Source: Paenibacillus jilunlii (lineage in GTDB: Bacteria; Bacillota; Bacilli; Paenibacillales; Paenibacillaceae). From it: a stretch of DNA of 64,000 nt. The stretch lies in assembly GCF_900102965.1 (NCBI RefSeq), contig NZ_FNGM01000017.1, positions 1-64,000 of the forward strand, written 5' to 3'. The notes beneath the pieces are model-generated. The model worked only from the letters and a program-made list of their open reading frames with translations, was not told the DNA's origin and ran no database searches. The position numbers and the translations under genes are program-made. This document shows, one piece after another, positions 1-8,023 of the stretch (its first letter is position 1; each line of letters starts with the position of its first letter).

Positions 1-262
1 AGCTAATGCGCCGCAGGCCCATCCTCTAGCAGCAGATTGCTCCGCCTTTCATCCCAAGCCCAGGAGGGCCAAGGAATTATCCGGTATTAGCTACCGTTTC
101 CGGTAGTTATCCCAGTCTAGAGGGTAGGTTGCCTACGTGTTACTCACCCGTCCGCCGCTAAGCCAGGTTGGAAGCAAGCTTCCAACAAGACTCCGCTCGA
201 CTTGCATGTATTAGGCACGCCGCCAGCGTTCGTCCTGAGCCAGGATCAAACTCTCCAAATAG
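1..262 (-). rRNA. rrs: 16S ribosomal RNA, 5' part (runs off the window)
   Basis: The reverse complement of 218-256 reads as the universal bacterial 16S start (AGAGTTTGATCCTGGCTCAG), followed by conserved helices of the first 250 bases. Only about the first 260 nucleotides are present; the gene continues beyond position 1. The mature 5' end is placed a few bases before the AGAGTTTGATC block and is approximate. Confidence 0.97.
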
Positions 263-460
263 GTTTTTCCGGGTGGCTACTTCACCCGAATCACTCCGAG
301 GAAATAACCATCCGAAAAAGATATTAGAAAGAGCGATTGCTCATTTTGAAACTGACGATTCATTATATGAATCTCTTAAAAATTAACGCGTTCCATTTGT
401 TCAGTTTTCAAAGAACTTGCTCCCGTCTTCTCAACACTTCGTGTTAAGCGCAGGAATTAG

Positions 461-490
461 ATCATATCATGTTTCATTGTATCTTGTCAA
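461..490 (-). promoter_or_regulatory. rrn promoter P2 (proximal)
   Basis: On the minus strand TTGACA (485-490) and TATGAT (461-466) are separated by 18 bases. Downstream, at about 395-420, the strand reads TTCTTTGAAAACTGAAC, the leader motif commonly found before Bacillus-type 16S genes. Confidence 0.8.
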
Positions 491-545
491 CTTATTTCTT
501 CTCCGCTCATTTATTCAGCGTCGATGCCTCATAAGCACAAGAGAT

Positions 546-574
546 AATATATCACGCCATTCTGATGATTGCAA
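546..574 (-). promoter_or_regulatory. rrn promoter P1 (distal)
   Basis: On the minus strand TTGCAA (569-574) and TATATT (546-551) are separated by 17 bases, with an A+T-rich stretch just upstream that could act as an UP element. Together with the proximal promoter this is the usual tandem arrangement of Firmicute rRNA operons. Confidence 0.65.
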
Positions 575-721
575 GTATTTTTTATAAATAAATGAACTGG
601 CGCATAATTTGTACGGATAGGGCACAAATTGATTTCCATAATACAATACTTATGGCTAGAATAAAGCATAATAAAAGCCAGCAATTACTCACATTATCAA
701 CCAGCTCTGAAAGGAGAACTG

Positions 722-1978
722 ATGAATAACAAAACCCTATCGTCCACAGCACCAATAATGAAAGAAGAGCAGGATCAGCGCCATCTGCAGCAGGCTACCA
801 TCTACCGTATTTTACTGGCTGTCAGCTTTGTTCATTTATTTAATGATTCCATTCAAGCACTGATTCCGGCCATGTTCCCTATCTTGAAGGACAATATGCT
901 GCTTTCTTATGCTCAAGTGGGATGGATCGCTTTTGCCCTGAACATTACATCCTCAGTGATCCAGCCTGTTATAGGATATGCCGCTGACCGCAAACCACGG
1001 CCTATCCTGCTGCCGCTGGGAATGTGCTGCACTTTTGCCGGAGTGTTCCTGCTCGCTTTTGCCGGCAATTATGCGCTCGTCATATTTTCAGTGATGCTGG
1101 TCGGATTCGGATCGGCTGCTTTCCATCCGGAAGGGATGCGTGTGGCTCATATGGCGGCGGGACAGCGCAAGGGATTATCCCAATCCATCTTTCAGGTTGG
1201 CGGCAACGCCGGACAATCCTTAGGTCCACTATTGATGAAATGGATATTCATCCCGTTCGGGCAGATGGGCGCGCTGGGGTTCACTGTCATTGCGGCAGCT
1301 GGCATTGCTGTTCAGACCTACGTGGCCAAATGGTACCGGCAAATGCTGAACGAAGGATATACCTTCCGTAAAAAATCCGCTGCACGAACAATTGATCCTG
1401 CACGCAGCAGAAGTATTTTGACTGCCACTATTATTCTGGTCTTCCTTGTATTCGTCCGTTCCTGGTACGGCGCCTCGATCGGCGGCTACTATGCCTTCTA
1501 CTTAATGAAGAATTATGGGATGACCATTGATGATGCCCAGATCTACATTTTTATGTACCTGGCTGCCGGTGCGGTTGGCACATTCTTTGGAGGGCCGCTT
1601 GCGGACCGCTTTGGACGGCGGAACCTGATCCTGCTCTCTATGGTGGGAACAGTTCCCTTTGCACTGGCGCTTCCTTTTGTAAATCAGGCCTGGGCTCTAG
1701 TACTACTGGTTATATCTGGTTTTATCCTGTTGTCAAGCTTCTCCGTGACGGTGATCTATGCACAGATGCTGTATCCGGGAAATATCGGCACGGTGTCCGG
1801 CCTGATTACCGGACTTGCTTTTGGACTCGGCGGCATCGGCTCTGTTGTCATTGGTGAGCTTATTGACCGTATTGGCATTACGACAGTATTCGTGGCCTGT
1901 GGATTCCTTCCTCTGCTAGGCCTGCTTGCACTGCTGCTCCCCGGAGACAAAAAGCTGGAAGAATGGGCGGCTGAATAA
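722..1978 (+). CDS. MFS transporter, fosmidomycin-resistance (Fsr)-like
   Basis: A 418-residue integral membrane protein with about twelve hydrophobic segments in two halves. It is a major facilitator superfamily antiporter and most resembles the fosmidomycin-resistance (Fsr) subfamily: an N-terminal segment with HLFNDSIQALIPAMFP, the loop GYAADRKPRP between helices 2 and 3, and the matching GGPLADRFGRRN loop in the second half. The predicted role is drug or small-molecule efflux by proton exchange at the cytoplasmic membrane; the substrate cannot be read from sequence. The ATG follows GAAAGGAG by a few bases. The gene is transcribed away from the rRNA operon and ends in an intrinsic terminator, so it is probably monocistronic. 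Confidence 0.85.
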   Translation: MNNKTLSSTAPIMKEEQDQRHLQQATIYRILLAVSFVHLFNDSIQALIPAMFPILKDNMLLSYAQVGWIAFALNITSSVIQPVIGYAADRKPRPILLPLGMCCTFAGVFLLAFAGNYALVIFSVMLVGFGSAAFHPEGMRVAHMAAGQRKGLSQSIFQVGGNAGQSLGPLLMKWIFIPFGQMGALGFTVIAAAGIAVQTYVAKWYRQMLNEGYTFRKKSAARTIDPARSRSILTATIILVFLVFVRSWYGASIGGYYAFYLMKNYGMTIDDAQIYIFMYLAAGAVGTFFGGPLADRFGRRNLILLSMVGTVPFALALPFVNQAWALVLLVISGFILLSSFSVTVIYAQMLYPGNIGTVSGLITGLAFGLGGIGSVVIGELIDRIGITTVFVACGFLPLLGLLALLLPGDKKLEEWAAE

Positions 1979-2018
1979 AGTACTGTGCGCGAACTTCAAA
2001 GCCTCTTTATAACCTGGT

Positions 2019-2054
2019 CCATCCTTCTCGGCTGTTGAGAAAGATGGGCTTTTT
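2019..2054 (+). terminator. Intrinsic terminator of the MFS gene
   Basis: Eleven-base arms CCATCCTTCTC and GAGAAAGATGG (one mismatch, 7-base loop), followed shortly by a T-rich tract. Confidence 0.7.
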
Positions 2055-2176
2055 GACGAATGGACTAGGCGGCAGCGGCAGCCAAACAGAGAATTATTCA
2101 ACAGCTGATTTTTGCGGTACAATTATTTAAAAGTTGAATGATTCGTCATAGCAGTAGAGCTAGAGGAGGGACAGCA

Positions 2177-3451
2177 ATGGGGAAAGCTTTGGAGAGGCTC
2201 CGCAAAGGCTACGGAAAAAAGCTGGTTTCCATTCACATGTGGAATGCCTGGCTGGTATTGTTTCTGGCAGTAAGCGGATTGCTGCTGGTTGGGGGTTTCT
2301 GGCGGGAGCTGCTTGGCGAAGGAAGAGTGTGGCTGAAGTGGGCGCATATCGCATTGGGGCTGGTGCTGCTAGTGCCGGTCATTTATTATTTACTGCTTGC
2401 AGCGAAGCATTGGAAAAGACTGAAGGGCAAGGGTCCGCAGAAGGCCAATGTGATTTTTGTGCTGGTTCTGCTGATCGGCTGGATTGTATCCGGGATTGTC
2501 CTTTGGCAGTTCAGACTTGCCGGAACAAGAGCAGCCAATGCGGCGCTGTTTATTCATGATCTCCTCACCTGGGTTGGACTTCCGGCCATGATCTACCATT
2601 CCATTACCAGGGTCAAATGGCTGAAGGAGCCCAAGAAGCGCTCCATTGTGCCGGAAACAGCTTTGGAGAGCAAGGACAAGATTATAGGAGGGACTCAAAA
2701 ACCCGCAGCAGCACCGGGGCCTCAGCCGATGTATTCACGCCGCGGGTTCATTAAAGCTGCTGTTGGCGCAGGGCTGGCCGTTACGCTCGGTCCAACCTTT
2801 GTACGCTGGATCGGCAAATCCCTTCAGCTTCCGGGTGCTGCCGAGTATGCCGCGGGCAATGCCAATGCTCTGCTTCCCGATCCTATACCGCTGGCCGATT
2901 CAGCGCCTCCCATTGGAGGCGGAGCGGAAGGCAGCTTCAGGGTGTATACTGTTACGGATATCCCTGCGTTCGATAACAGCAATTGGTCTTTTACCATCGA
3001 TGGCCTGGTTGACCAAAAATTCACTTGGAATTGGGAGGAATTCGTCAAGCTGCAGCGCGAGGTGCAGGTCAGCGATTTTCACTGTGTTACGGGCTGGTCG
3101 GTATATAAAAACACCTGGGAAGGACTCCCCCTCGCAAAGCTGCTTGAGATGGCCGGTGTAGGCGGGCAGGCAACCATGGTGAAGTTCTATTCCGGCGATG
3201 GAGTTTACACCGATTCGCTGACGCTGGCTCAGGCGCAGATGGAGGATGTAATGGTCGCCGTAATGCATGACGGCAAACCGATCCCGAACCAGCTTGGAGG
3301 CCCAGTACGCCTGGTAACCCCACAAATGTATGCCTATAAATCGGTGAAGTGGCTTAACCGGATAGAGCTTATTGAAGAGGACCATGTCGGCTACTGGGAA
3401 CAACGCGGTTATGACAAGGATGCCTGGCTGCCAAATGCGAAGCGGGTATAG
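2177..3451 (+). CDS. Membrane cytochrome b / molybdopterin-dependent oxidoreductase fusion
   Basis: A 424-residue protein from the ATG at 2177, which has AGGAGGG seven bases upstream; an earlier in-frame ATG at 2138 lacks such a site. Residues 1-160 hold four hydrophobic helices with histidines in or next to them (IHMWN, WAHIALG, FIHDLL, IYHSIT), as in a heme-b membrane subunit. A twin-arginine-like SRRGFIK and hydrophobic stretch follow at about 187-210. The rest is a sulfite-oxidase-type molybdopterin domain containing DFHCVTGWSV with the expected cysteine ligand near residue 303. The layout looks like MsrQ and MsrP (YedZ/YedY) in one chain, with the catalytic domain outside the membrane. 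The physiological substrate is unknown. The gene converges on the penicillin-binding protein gene with only 13 bases between stops. Confidence 0.8.
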   Translation: MGKALERLRKGYGKKLVSIHMWNAWLVLFLAVSGLLLVGGFWRELLGEGRVWLKWAHIALGLVLLVPVIYYLLLAAKHWKRLKGKGPQKANVIFVLVLLIGWIVSGIVLWQFRLAGTRAANAALFIHDLLTWVGLPAMIYHSITRVKWLKEPKKRSIVPETALESKDKIIGGTQKPAAAPGPQPMYSRRGFIKAAVGAGLAVTLGPTFVRWIGKSLQLPGAAEYAAGNANALLPDPIPLADSAPPIGGGAEGSFRVYTVTDIPAFDNSNWSFTIDGLVDQKFTWNWEEFVKLQREVQVSDFHCVTGWSVYKNTWEGLPLAKLLEMAGVGGQATMVKFYSGDGVYTDSLTLAQAQMEDVMVAVMHDGKPIPNQLGGPVRLVTPQMYAYKSVKWLNRIELIEEDHVGYWEQRGYDKDAWLPNAKRV

Positions 3452-3464
3452 ACGGGCAGTATGT

Positions 3465-5336
3465 CTACCGCCTCCTGCTGGCATACACTTTGTTCATCAC
3501 AGCAGAAAATAATCCAGCCGCCTTCCCACTGCCGGCGGTCATATAGTTATCCTTGTCTGTACGGTCGAATCCCATCCATACAGCTGCTGTTAAGTCCGGG
3601 GTATAACCGACGAACCAGAGGTCGCGGTTAGCCTTGCCGGTGATGCCCGGCAGATCAGCCTGGGTCGTGCCGGTCTTCCCGGCTACTGGAATATTCATTC
3701 TTGCCTTTGCCCCCGTCCCGTAATTAACAGCGTTACGAAGCATAGCAGTCATGCTTGCTGCAGTTCTCTGCGAGATGACCTGACGCTGTATAGGAGAATA
3801 GGTGTACAATCTTTTCCCTTCTGCATCAGTAATGCTTCTTACGGTATGGGCTTCGAGGAAGGTTCCTCCACTCGCAAACACACTGTAAGCCTGCGCCATC
3901 TTGAGCGGAGACACTCCGGTATGCAGCCCGCCAAGGGCAATTGACAGATTATTGTCTTCCGGCGGCAGTGCCACTCCAAGCTTGGCAGCGAAAGAACGGG
4001 CGTTGGCAATTCCCACCTGCTTCAGCAGCCAAACGGCCGGAGCATTAATGGAATGCTGCAGCGCCAGTGACATGTTGACTTGTCCCCGGTATATACCATT
4101 CAGATTACCCGGACTATAATCTCCATACGTCTCCTTCCGGTCAGGGAGCATACTGTCTGGTGCAAAGCGTCCGCTTTCCAGCGCCGGTCCGTAATCAATG
4201 ATTGGCTTGAACGCAGAACCGGGCTGGCGCGCATCAATAATAGCCCGGTTTGTACCGCCTTTGCCTGGATGGCGCCCGCCAGTCAACGCCACAACATCAC
4301 CAGTATGATGATTGATTATAGCCATTGCAGCCTCCACTTGCTGCGTAGTCCCGTCCGGGGGGAAGAAGTCAGGATTATCAAAAGACTCTTCCAGCGCCTG
4401 CTGGGCACCGGGATTCATTCCGGTCACTATGGTGTAGCCCCCTGTCCGCAATTCCTCCAGCGGCTGTCCGGTCAGCCGGGAAGCTTCCTTAAGTGCCGCA
4501 TCCATATAAGAATCGCCGATCCTCTCCGCCTTGGCCCTCTCTACAGGTTGAAACTCCTTGCTCATCGCAGCAGCCATTTCCGCGTGGGTAATCAACCCCC
4601 GCTGCTGCATAATCTGCAGCACAAGGTCTCTCCTTCCCTTAGACCGCTCCCCCTCCGCCTCAGGGTTGTATACAGAGGGCCCTTTGGGAATGGCCGCCAA
4701 GGCAGCAATTTGCCAGATCTCTAATTCTTTCAGTTGAGTTATACCGAAATAATATTCCGCTGCTGACTTTACCCCATATTGGCCGTGGCCCATGTAGATT
4801 TGGTTGAGATACAGCTGCAAAATCTCCTGTTTCGGCAGCCGCTTCTCCAAAGCCAGTGCAAGGGAGGCCTCCTTCAGCTTGCGCAGCATATTTTTATCCC
4901 TGTCCAGATAAAGATTGCGGGCAAGCTGCTGAGTGATGGTGCTGCCTCCCTCTGAGGCGCTGAGCTGCACCGTATTGTGCAACGCAGCACGAAGGATTCC
5001 CGGGTAATCCAGTCCCTGATGGCTGTAAAAGCGCTGGTCCTCGACAGCTAAAAAGGTCTCGACCAGCAATTCCGGCATCTCTTCCAGCCGGGCCGTTGTT
5101 CTGTAACCTGATTCGGGAAGCGGGATTCTCCGCAGTACCGTCCCATCCGATGCAAGAATTACACTGGACTCCGGGAGCTTCAGCTTTTCGGGATAACGGC
5201 CAAGTACAGCACCCCCGTATTGATGGACATAAACCAGCATAGCCAGCAGCAGTATAGCTGAGACTACCGCAATATCAAAAGCAGTATAAAAGACATGCTG
5301 CAGCTTTCGTACGACTCTGGTATCCAGCCTGCTCAT
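3465..5336 (-). CDS. Class A penicillin-binding protein (transglycosylase/transpeptidase)
   Basis: 623 residues with one N-terminal membrane anchor (about 15-40). The GT51 glycosyltransferase domain shows EDQRFYSHQGLD (from about residue 99), GGSTITQQLARNLYL and the KLKEASLALALEKR segment. The transpeptidase domain shows SAFK (serine about 374), SIN and KTGT (about 554), so both activities appear intact. It polymerises lipid II and cross-links peptidoglycan outside the membrane. It is slightly shorter than many PBP1 proteins and has no long C-terminal tail. Its start overlaps the stop of the kinase-less sensor gene by ATGA, so the two are translationally coupled. The position downstream of a VanRS-like system suggests cell-wall-stress control (inference). 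Confidence 0.92.
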   Translation of the reverse strand: MSRLDTRVVRKLQHVFYTAFDIAVVSAILLLAMLVYVHQYGGAVLGRYPEKLKLPESSVILASDGTVLRRIPLPESGYRTTARLEEMPELLVETFLAVEDQRFYSHQGLDYPGILRAALHNTVQLSASEGGSTITQQLARNLYLDRDKNMLRKLKEASLALALEKRLPKQEILQLYLNQIYMGHGQYGVKSAAEYYFGITQLKELEIWQIAALAAIPKGPSVYNPEAEGERSKGRRDLVLQIMQQRGLITHAEMAAAMSKEFQPVERAKAERIGDSYMDAALKEASRLTGQPLEELRTGGYTIVTGMNPGAQQALEESFDNPDFFPPDGTTQQVEAAMAIINHHTGDVVALTGGRHPGKGGTNRAIIDARQPGSAFKPIIDYGPALESGRFAPDSMLPDRKETYGDYSPGNLNGIYRGQVNMSLALQHSINAPAVWLLKQVGIANARSFAAKLGVALPPEDNNLSIALGGLHTGVSPLKMAQAYSVFASGGTFLEAHTVRSITDAEGKRLYTYSPIQRQVISQRTAASMTAMLRNAVNYGTGAKARMNIPVAGKTGTTQADLPGITGKANRDLWFVGYTPDLTAAVWMGFDRTDKDNYMTAGSGKAAGLFSAVMNKVYASRRR

Positions 5337-5956
5337 GACCGGGTCATCAGGTTCTCCAGGAACCCTTCCATCCCCATCGCCTCCCGTTGAGCCGCTGCTA
5401 CCTTCGGAACCCGCCCTTGTGCCTGCTCTTCCGTTGCGGCTTCATGCAGCAAACGCAGAAGCGTTCTTGTTCTTAATATCAGAGCCATAAGCACTTCGCT
5501 ATCCAGCACCGGCTCTTCCGGCTGGCTGATCCTGTAATCGGTCATATCCTCTAACGCCGCAGTGTCCGGTCTCTTGATTCTGCGCAGATTAGCGGCCAAC
5601 TGGCCCAGCTCGCCGCCGCTGTCTACTCTCAGCTCCCCAAAGGAACCCCGGCTGGACAAGTCTTCTGTTGCCTGCAGCAGGTTCTTGAGATCACTGGATA
5701 TTTTCTGCGAACGCAGCAGAAAGATTACGGTAAACAGGGCAGTGAACAGCAGCACCGCAAGCGGCCTCCGGCCGATATGATTCGTCATCCAGTGCAGGAG
5801 CTTAATCCAAATTGCTGTAGATTCAGCACCATAGTGCGAGTACAGCAATGCAATCGTCCAATACGCGGCAGCAAGCAGCATCCCGCTGAGCAGCACACTG
5901 CCTCCAAAGATATACAGATAGCCGGAGCGTACCGTATAGAATTTTTTCAAACTCAT
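5333..5956 (-). CDS. Kinase-less VanS-like membrane sensor protein
   Basis: 207 residues: two membrane helices (about 14-36 and 63-82) around a short outer loop, then a HAMP-like segment ending in ELGQLAANL. The layout matches the N-terminal 130 residues of the neighbouring histidine kinase: LLHWMTNHIGRRP here against LLRWVINHIGSVP there, and ELGQLAANL against ELGLLAENI. The remaining 80 residues have no H box and no N, G or F boxes, so this is a sensor module without a kinase. AGGAGG lies only two bases before the ATG, so the in-frame TTG at 5950 may be the true start. It is coupled to the PBP gene by a 4-base overlap. The role is unknown; it could modulate the kinase or sense wall precursors (inference). 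Confidence 0.75.
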   Translation of the reverse strand: MSLKKFYTVRSGYLYIFGGSVLLSGMLLAAAYWTIALLYSHYGAESTAIWIKLLHWMTNHIGRRPLAVLLFTALFTVIFLLRSQKISSDLKNLLQATEDLSSRGSFGELRVDSGGELGQLAANLRRIKRPDTAALEDMTDYRISQPEEPVLDSEVLMALILRTRTLLRLLHEAATEEQAQGRVPKVAAAQREAMGMEGFLENLMTRS

Positions 5957-6011
5957 CCCCTCCTAGTCACACAGGCAATAACCACCTTATGTCAACTAGA
6001 CTATCGGCCAA

Positions 6012-6054
6012 TTCTTAAGATGCAGCGGCCAAAATGCTGAAGATTTTCTTAAGA
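6012..6054 (-). promoter_or_regulatory. Candidate response-regulator binding repeats
   Basis: TTCTTAAGA occurs at 6012-6020 and again at 6046-6054, with a related AATCTTAGG overlapping the kinase stop. The pair lies in the 100-base gap before the sensor-PBP genes. Spaced repeats are typical of OmpR/PhoB-family targets, but the assignment is inference. Confidence 0.35.
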
Positions 6055-6058
6055 AATC

Positions 6059-7162
6059 TTAGGCGAGCGGGTAACGTGTAATAAAATCTGTCCGGTACAT
6101 GTCGCTTGCAGCTGAGATGACTCCCTTATGGCGTTCAACGATCCCCTTAGCAATAGCCAGACCCAGACCGGAACCGCCGGTATATTGGGAACGGGAGCGT
6201 TCAGCCCGGTAAAAGCGTTCAAAAATATGCGGAAGATCGCTTTCCGCAATCCGTTCACCAAAATTGCTGATCCGTACCACAGCTTCCTTCCCTTCACGGG
6301 ACAATCCGATCTCCAGCCTCTTGCCCTCTCTCCCATACCTTATCGCATTGGTAATCAGATTCTCGTAAGCCCGCAGCAATTCATAAGGAGCGGCCTGAAT
6401 CCATAGCGAATCGGTCTCATCCACCAGTTCGTAAGTCATGCCCGCCCGGGCCAGCTCTGGAACCGCCTCTTCCGCCAACTGGCGCATAAAGGCCTTCAAA
6501 TCCAGACGTTCCGGTACAAGCGGCAGCCCTCCGCTGCTGACACGGGTATACTCGAACAGATCATCAATGAGTTTTTGCAGAACCAATGCTTTCTGGTAGG
6601 CAATATTCACGTAATAGCGCAGCTCCGTCTCTTCCCGGCAGCGGTCCTGCTCGATATATTCAAGATAGCCAAGAACGGAAGTCAGCGGGGTGCGCAAATC
6701 GTGGGATACGCCTGTAATCAGCTCATTTTTGGCAGCAACTGTCTTGCGTTCATCCAGGAGGGAATGCTGGAGCCGTTCAGACATGATATTAATGTTCTCC
6801 GCCAGCAGACCCAGCTCATCCGCAGTCCGGACCTCGATCCGGTGCGATTCTCCCAGCTTCGTAATTTGCTGAATGCCGCGTGTGATCTCCTCTAGATACA
6901 GAACTATTTTTCGCGTATAGATAAAAAAGAAAAACAGAAAGCTCAGAATACCGGCAGCAGTCATTACGGGTACTGAGCCAATATGGTTAATGACCCATCT
7001 CAGAAGCTGTGAATACGCCGCTGACGGCGGAGAAGGGTTCAAATAGACCAGGGAATTCACCAACCGGTATCCTCCGATTAGCAGAATAGCTCCTGATACA
7101 ACGCTAAGTATAAACGCCCATATGAATTTCCAGCGGATCGTACTTACAAATTTGGCATTCAA
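6059..7162 (-). CDS. VanS-like sensor histidine kinase
   Basis: 367 residues from a TTG start at 7162 placed seven bases after GAGGTG. Two membrane helices (about 14-35 and 65-85) are followed by a HAMP region ending in ELGLLAENINIMSERL. The H box VSHDLRTPLTSVLGYLEYIE places the phosphorylated histidine near residue 154. The N box (NLITNAIRYG) and the G boxes around FERFYRAERS and GGSGLGLAIAKG are intact. It should autophosphorylate and pass phosphate to the adjacent regulator. The short outer loop (about 30 residues) suggests that the signal is sensed in or near the membrane, as in VanS and other cell-wall-sensing kinases. Confidence 0.92.
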   Translation of the reverse strand: MNAKFVSTIRWKFIWAFILSVVSGAILLIGGYRLVNSLVYLNPSPPSAAYSQLLRWVINHIGSVPVMTAAGILSFLFFFFIYTRKIVLYLEEITRGIQQITKLGESHRIEVRTADELGLLAENINIMSERLQHSLLDERKTVAAKNELITGVSHDLRTPLTSVLGYLEYIEQDRCREETELRYYVNIAYQKALVLQKLIDDLFEYTRVSSGGLPLVPERLDLKAFMRQLAEEAVPELARAGMTYELVDETDSLWIQAAPYELLRAYENLITNAIRYGREGKRLEIGLSREGKEAVVRISNFGERIAESDLPHIFERFYRAERSRSQYTGGSGLGLAIAKGIVERHKGVISAASDMYRTDFITRYPLA

Positions 7163-7181
7163 CCTTTCTCACCTCAGGTTT

Positions 7182-7889
7182 TCAGGACGGCCTGTCCAGT
7201 TTGTATCCGATTCCCCACACGGTCTGAATATAGCGGGGGCGTTTCGGGTCAAGCTCCATTTTCTCGCGGATATTGCGGATATGTACCATCACGGTGTTGC
7301 CGCCATCCAGAAAAGGATCACTCCAGACATTCGTATAAATCTGCTCCATGCTGAGTACCTGCCCCTGATGTCTGGCCAGCAGCTCCAGAATGGAAAATTC
7401 CCGGGGGGTCAGCTTCACCTTGCGGTTATCCACACTGACCTCATGCTTCGCGATGTCTATCACCAAATCTTCGAATATCAGTTCATTCTCGTTAGGTTTC
7501 ACCGGAGCATCCTTATTGAATCGATGGTAGCGGCGCAGCTGGGATTTGGCCCGGGCCACCAGTTCCAGTGGATTAAACGGCTTCCCTACATAATCGTCGG
7601 CCCCTATGCTGAGCCCGAGAATTTTGTCCATATCCGAGTTTTTGGCGGAGAGCATAATAATCGGCATGTTTTGTTCTTCACGGATCTCCATGCAGGCTGC
7701 GATTCCGTCCATTCGGGGCATCATTACATCCATAATAATCAGATCGACTGTCTCTTCTCTCAAGTAATCCAGCGCTTCCATCCCGTCATACGCCTTGAGC
7801 AGCCGGTATCCCTCATTGCGGAAGTAGATATCCAGCAGGTTTACAATCTCTTTCTCATCGTCAACCAGCAGGATTGTTTCTTGTTTCAT
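7182..7889 (-). CDS. VanR-like OmpR-family response regulator
   Basis: 235 residues from the ATG at 7889; a TTG two codons upstream (7895) is too close to the AGAGG ribosome site. The receiver domain has the acidic pair DDEKE, the phosphorylated aspartate in MDVMMP (about D54) and the KPF lysine. The C-terminal winged-helix domain shows LTPREFSILELLARHQG and RNIREKMELD, typical of the OmpR/PhoB group. It is the first gene of a minus-strand unit with the kinase, kinase-less sensor and PBP. No van ligase genes (vanH, vanA, vanX) are nearby, so this is probably a wall-homeostasis system and not a glycopeptide-resistance cluster. Confidence 0.93.
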   Translation of the reverse strand: MKQETILLVDDEKEIVNLLDIYFRNEGYRLLKAYDGMEALDYLREETVDLIIMDVMMPRMDGIAACMEIREEQNMPIIMLSAKNSDMDKILGLSIGADDYVGKPFNPLELVARAKSQLRRYHRFNKDAPVKPNENELIFEDLVIDIAKHEVSVDNRKVKLTPREFSILELLARHQGQVLSMEQIYTNVWSDPFLDGGNTVMVHIRNIREKMELDPKRPRYIQTVWGIGYKLDRPS

Positions 7890-7954
7890 TGGCAAGTATC
7901 CTCTCTAACCCAAAAATACCATTCCCCACTATTTTATATTAAAGAACGATATGG

Positions 7955-7993
7955 CAAAAAGCCCTGTATCCGATATTTTTCGGATCAGGGCTT
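7955..7993 (-). terminator. Intrinsic terminator after ligA
   Basis: Minus-strand arms AAGCCCTGATCCG and TCGGATACAGGGCTT (one bulge) with a run of T at 7956-7960. It separates the pcrB-pcrA-ligA unit from the response-regulator unit. Confidence 0.8.
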
Positions 7994-8023
7994 CGGAAAT
8001 GCCTGTGTATTCAACTGCAATGC

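Noticed and set aside
168..386. 72-codon open frame over the 16S start
   Set aside because: Antisense to rRNA and its leader; not a gene.
1..720. tRNA genes near the rRNA operon
   Set aside because: No cloverleaf or conserved T-loop sequence was recognised upstream of the 16S gene.
3465..7889. Glycopeptide (vancomycin) resistance cluster
   Set aside because: The two-component pair is VanRS-like, but no vanH, ligase, vanX or vanY-type gene is present; a general wall-stress role is more likely.
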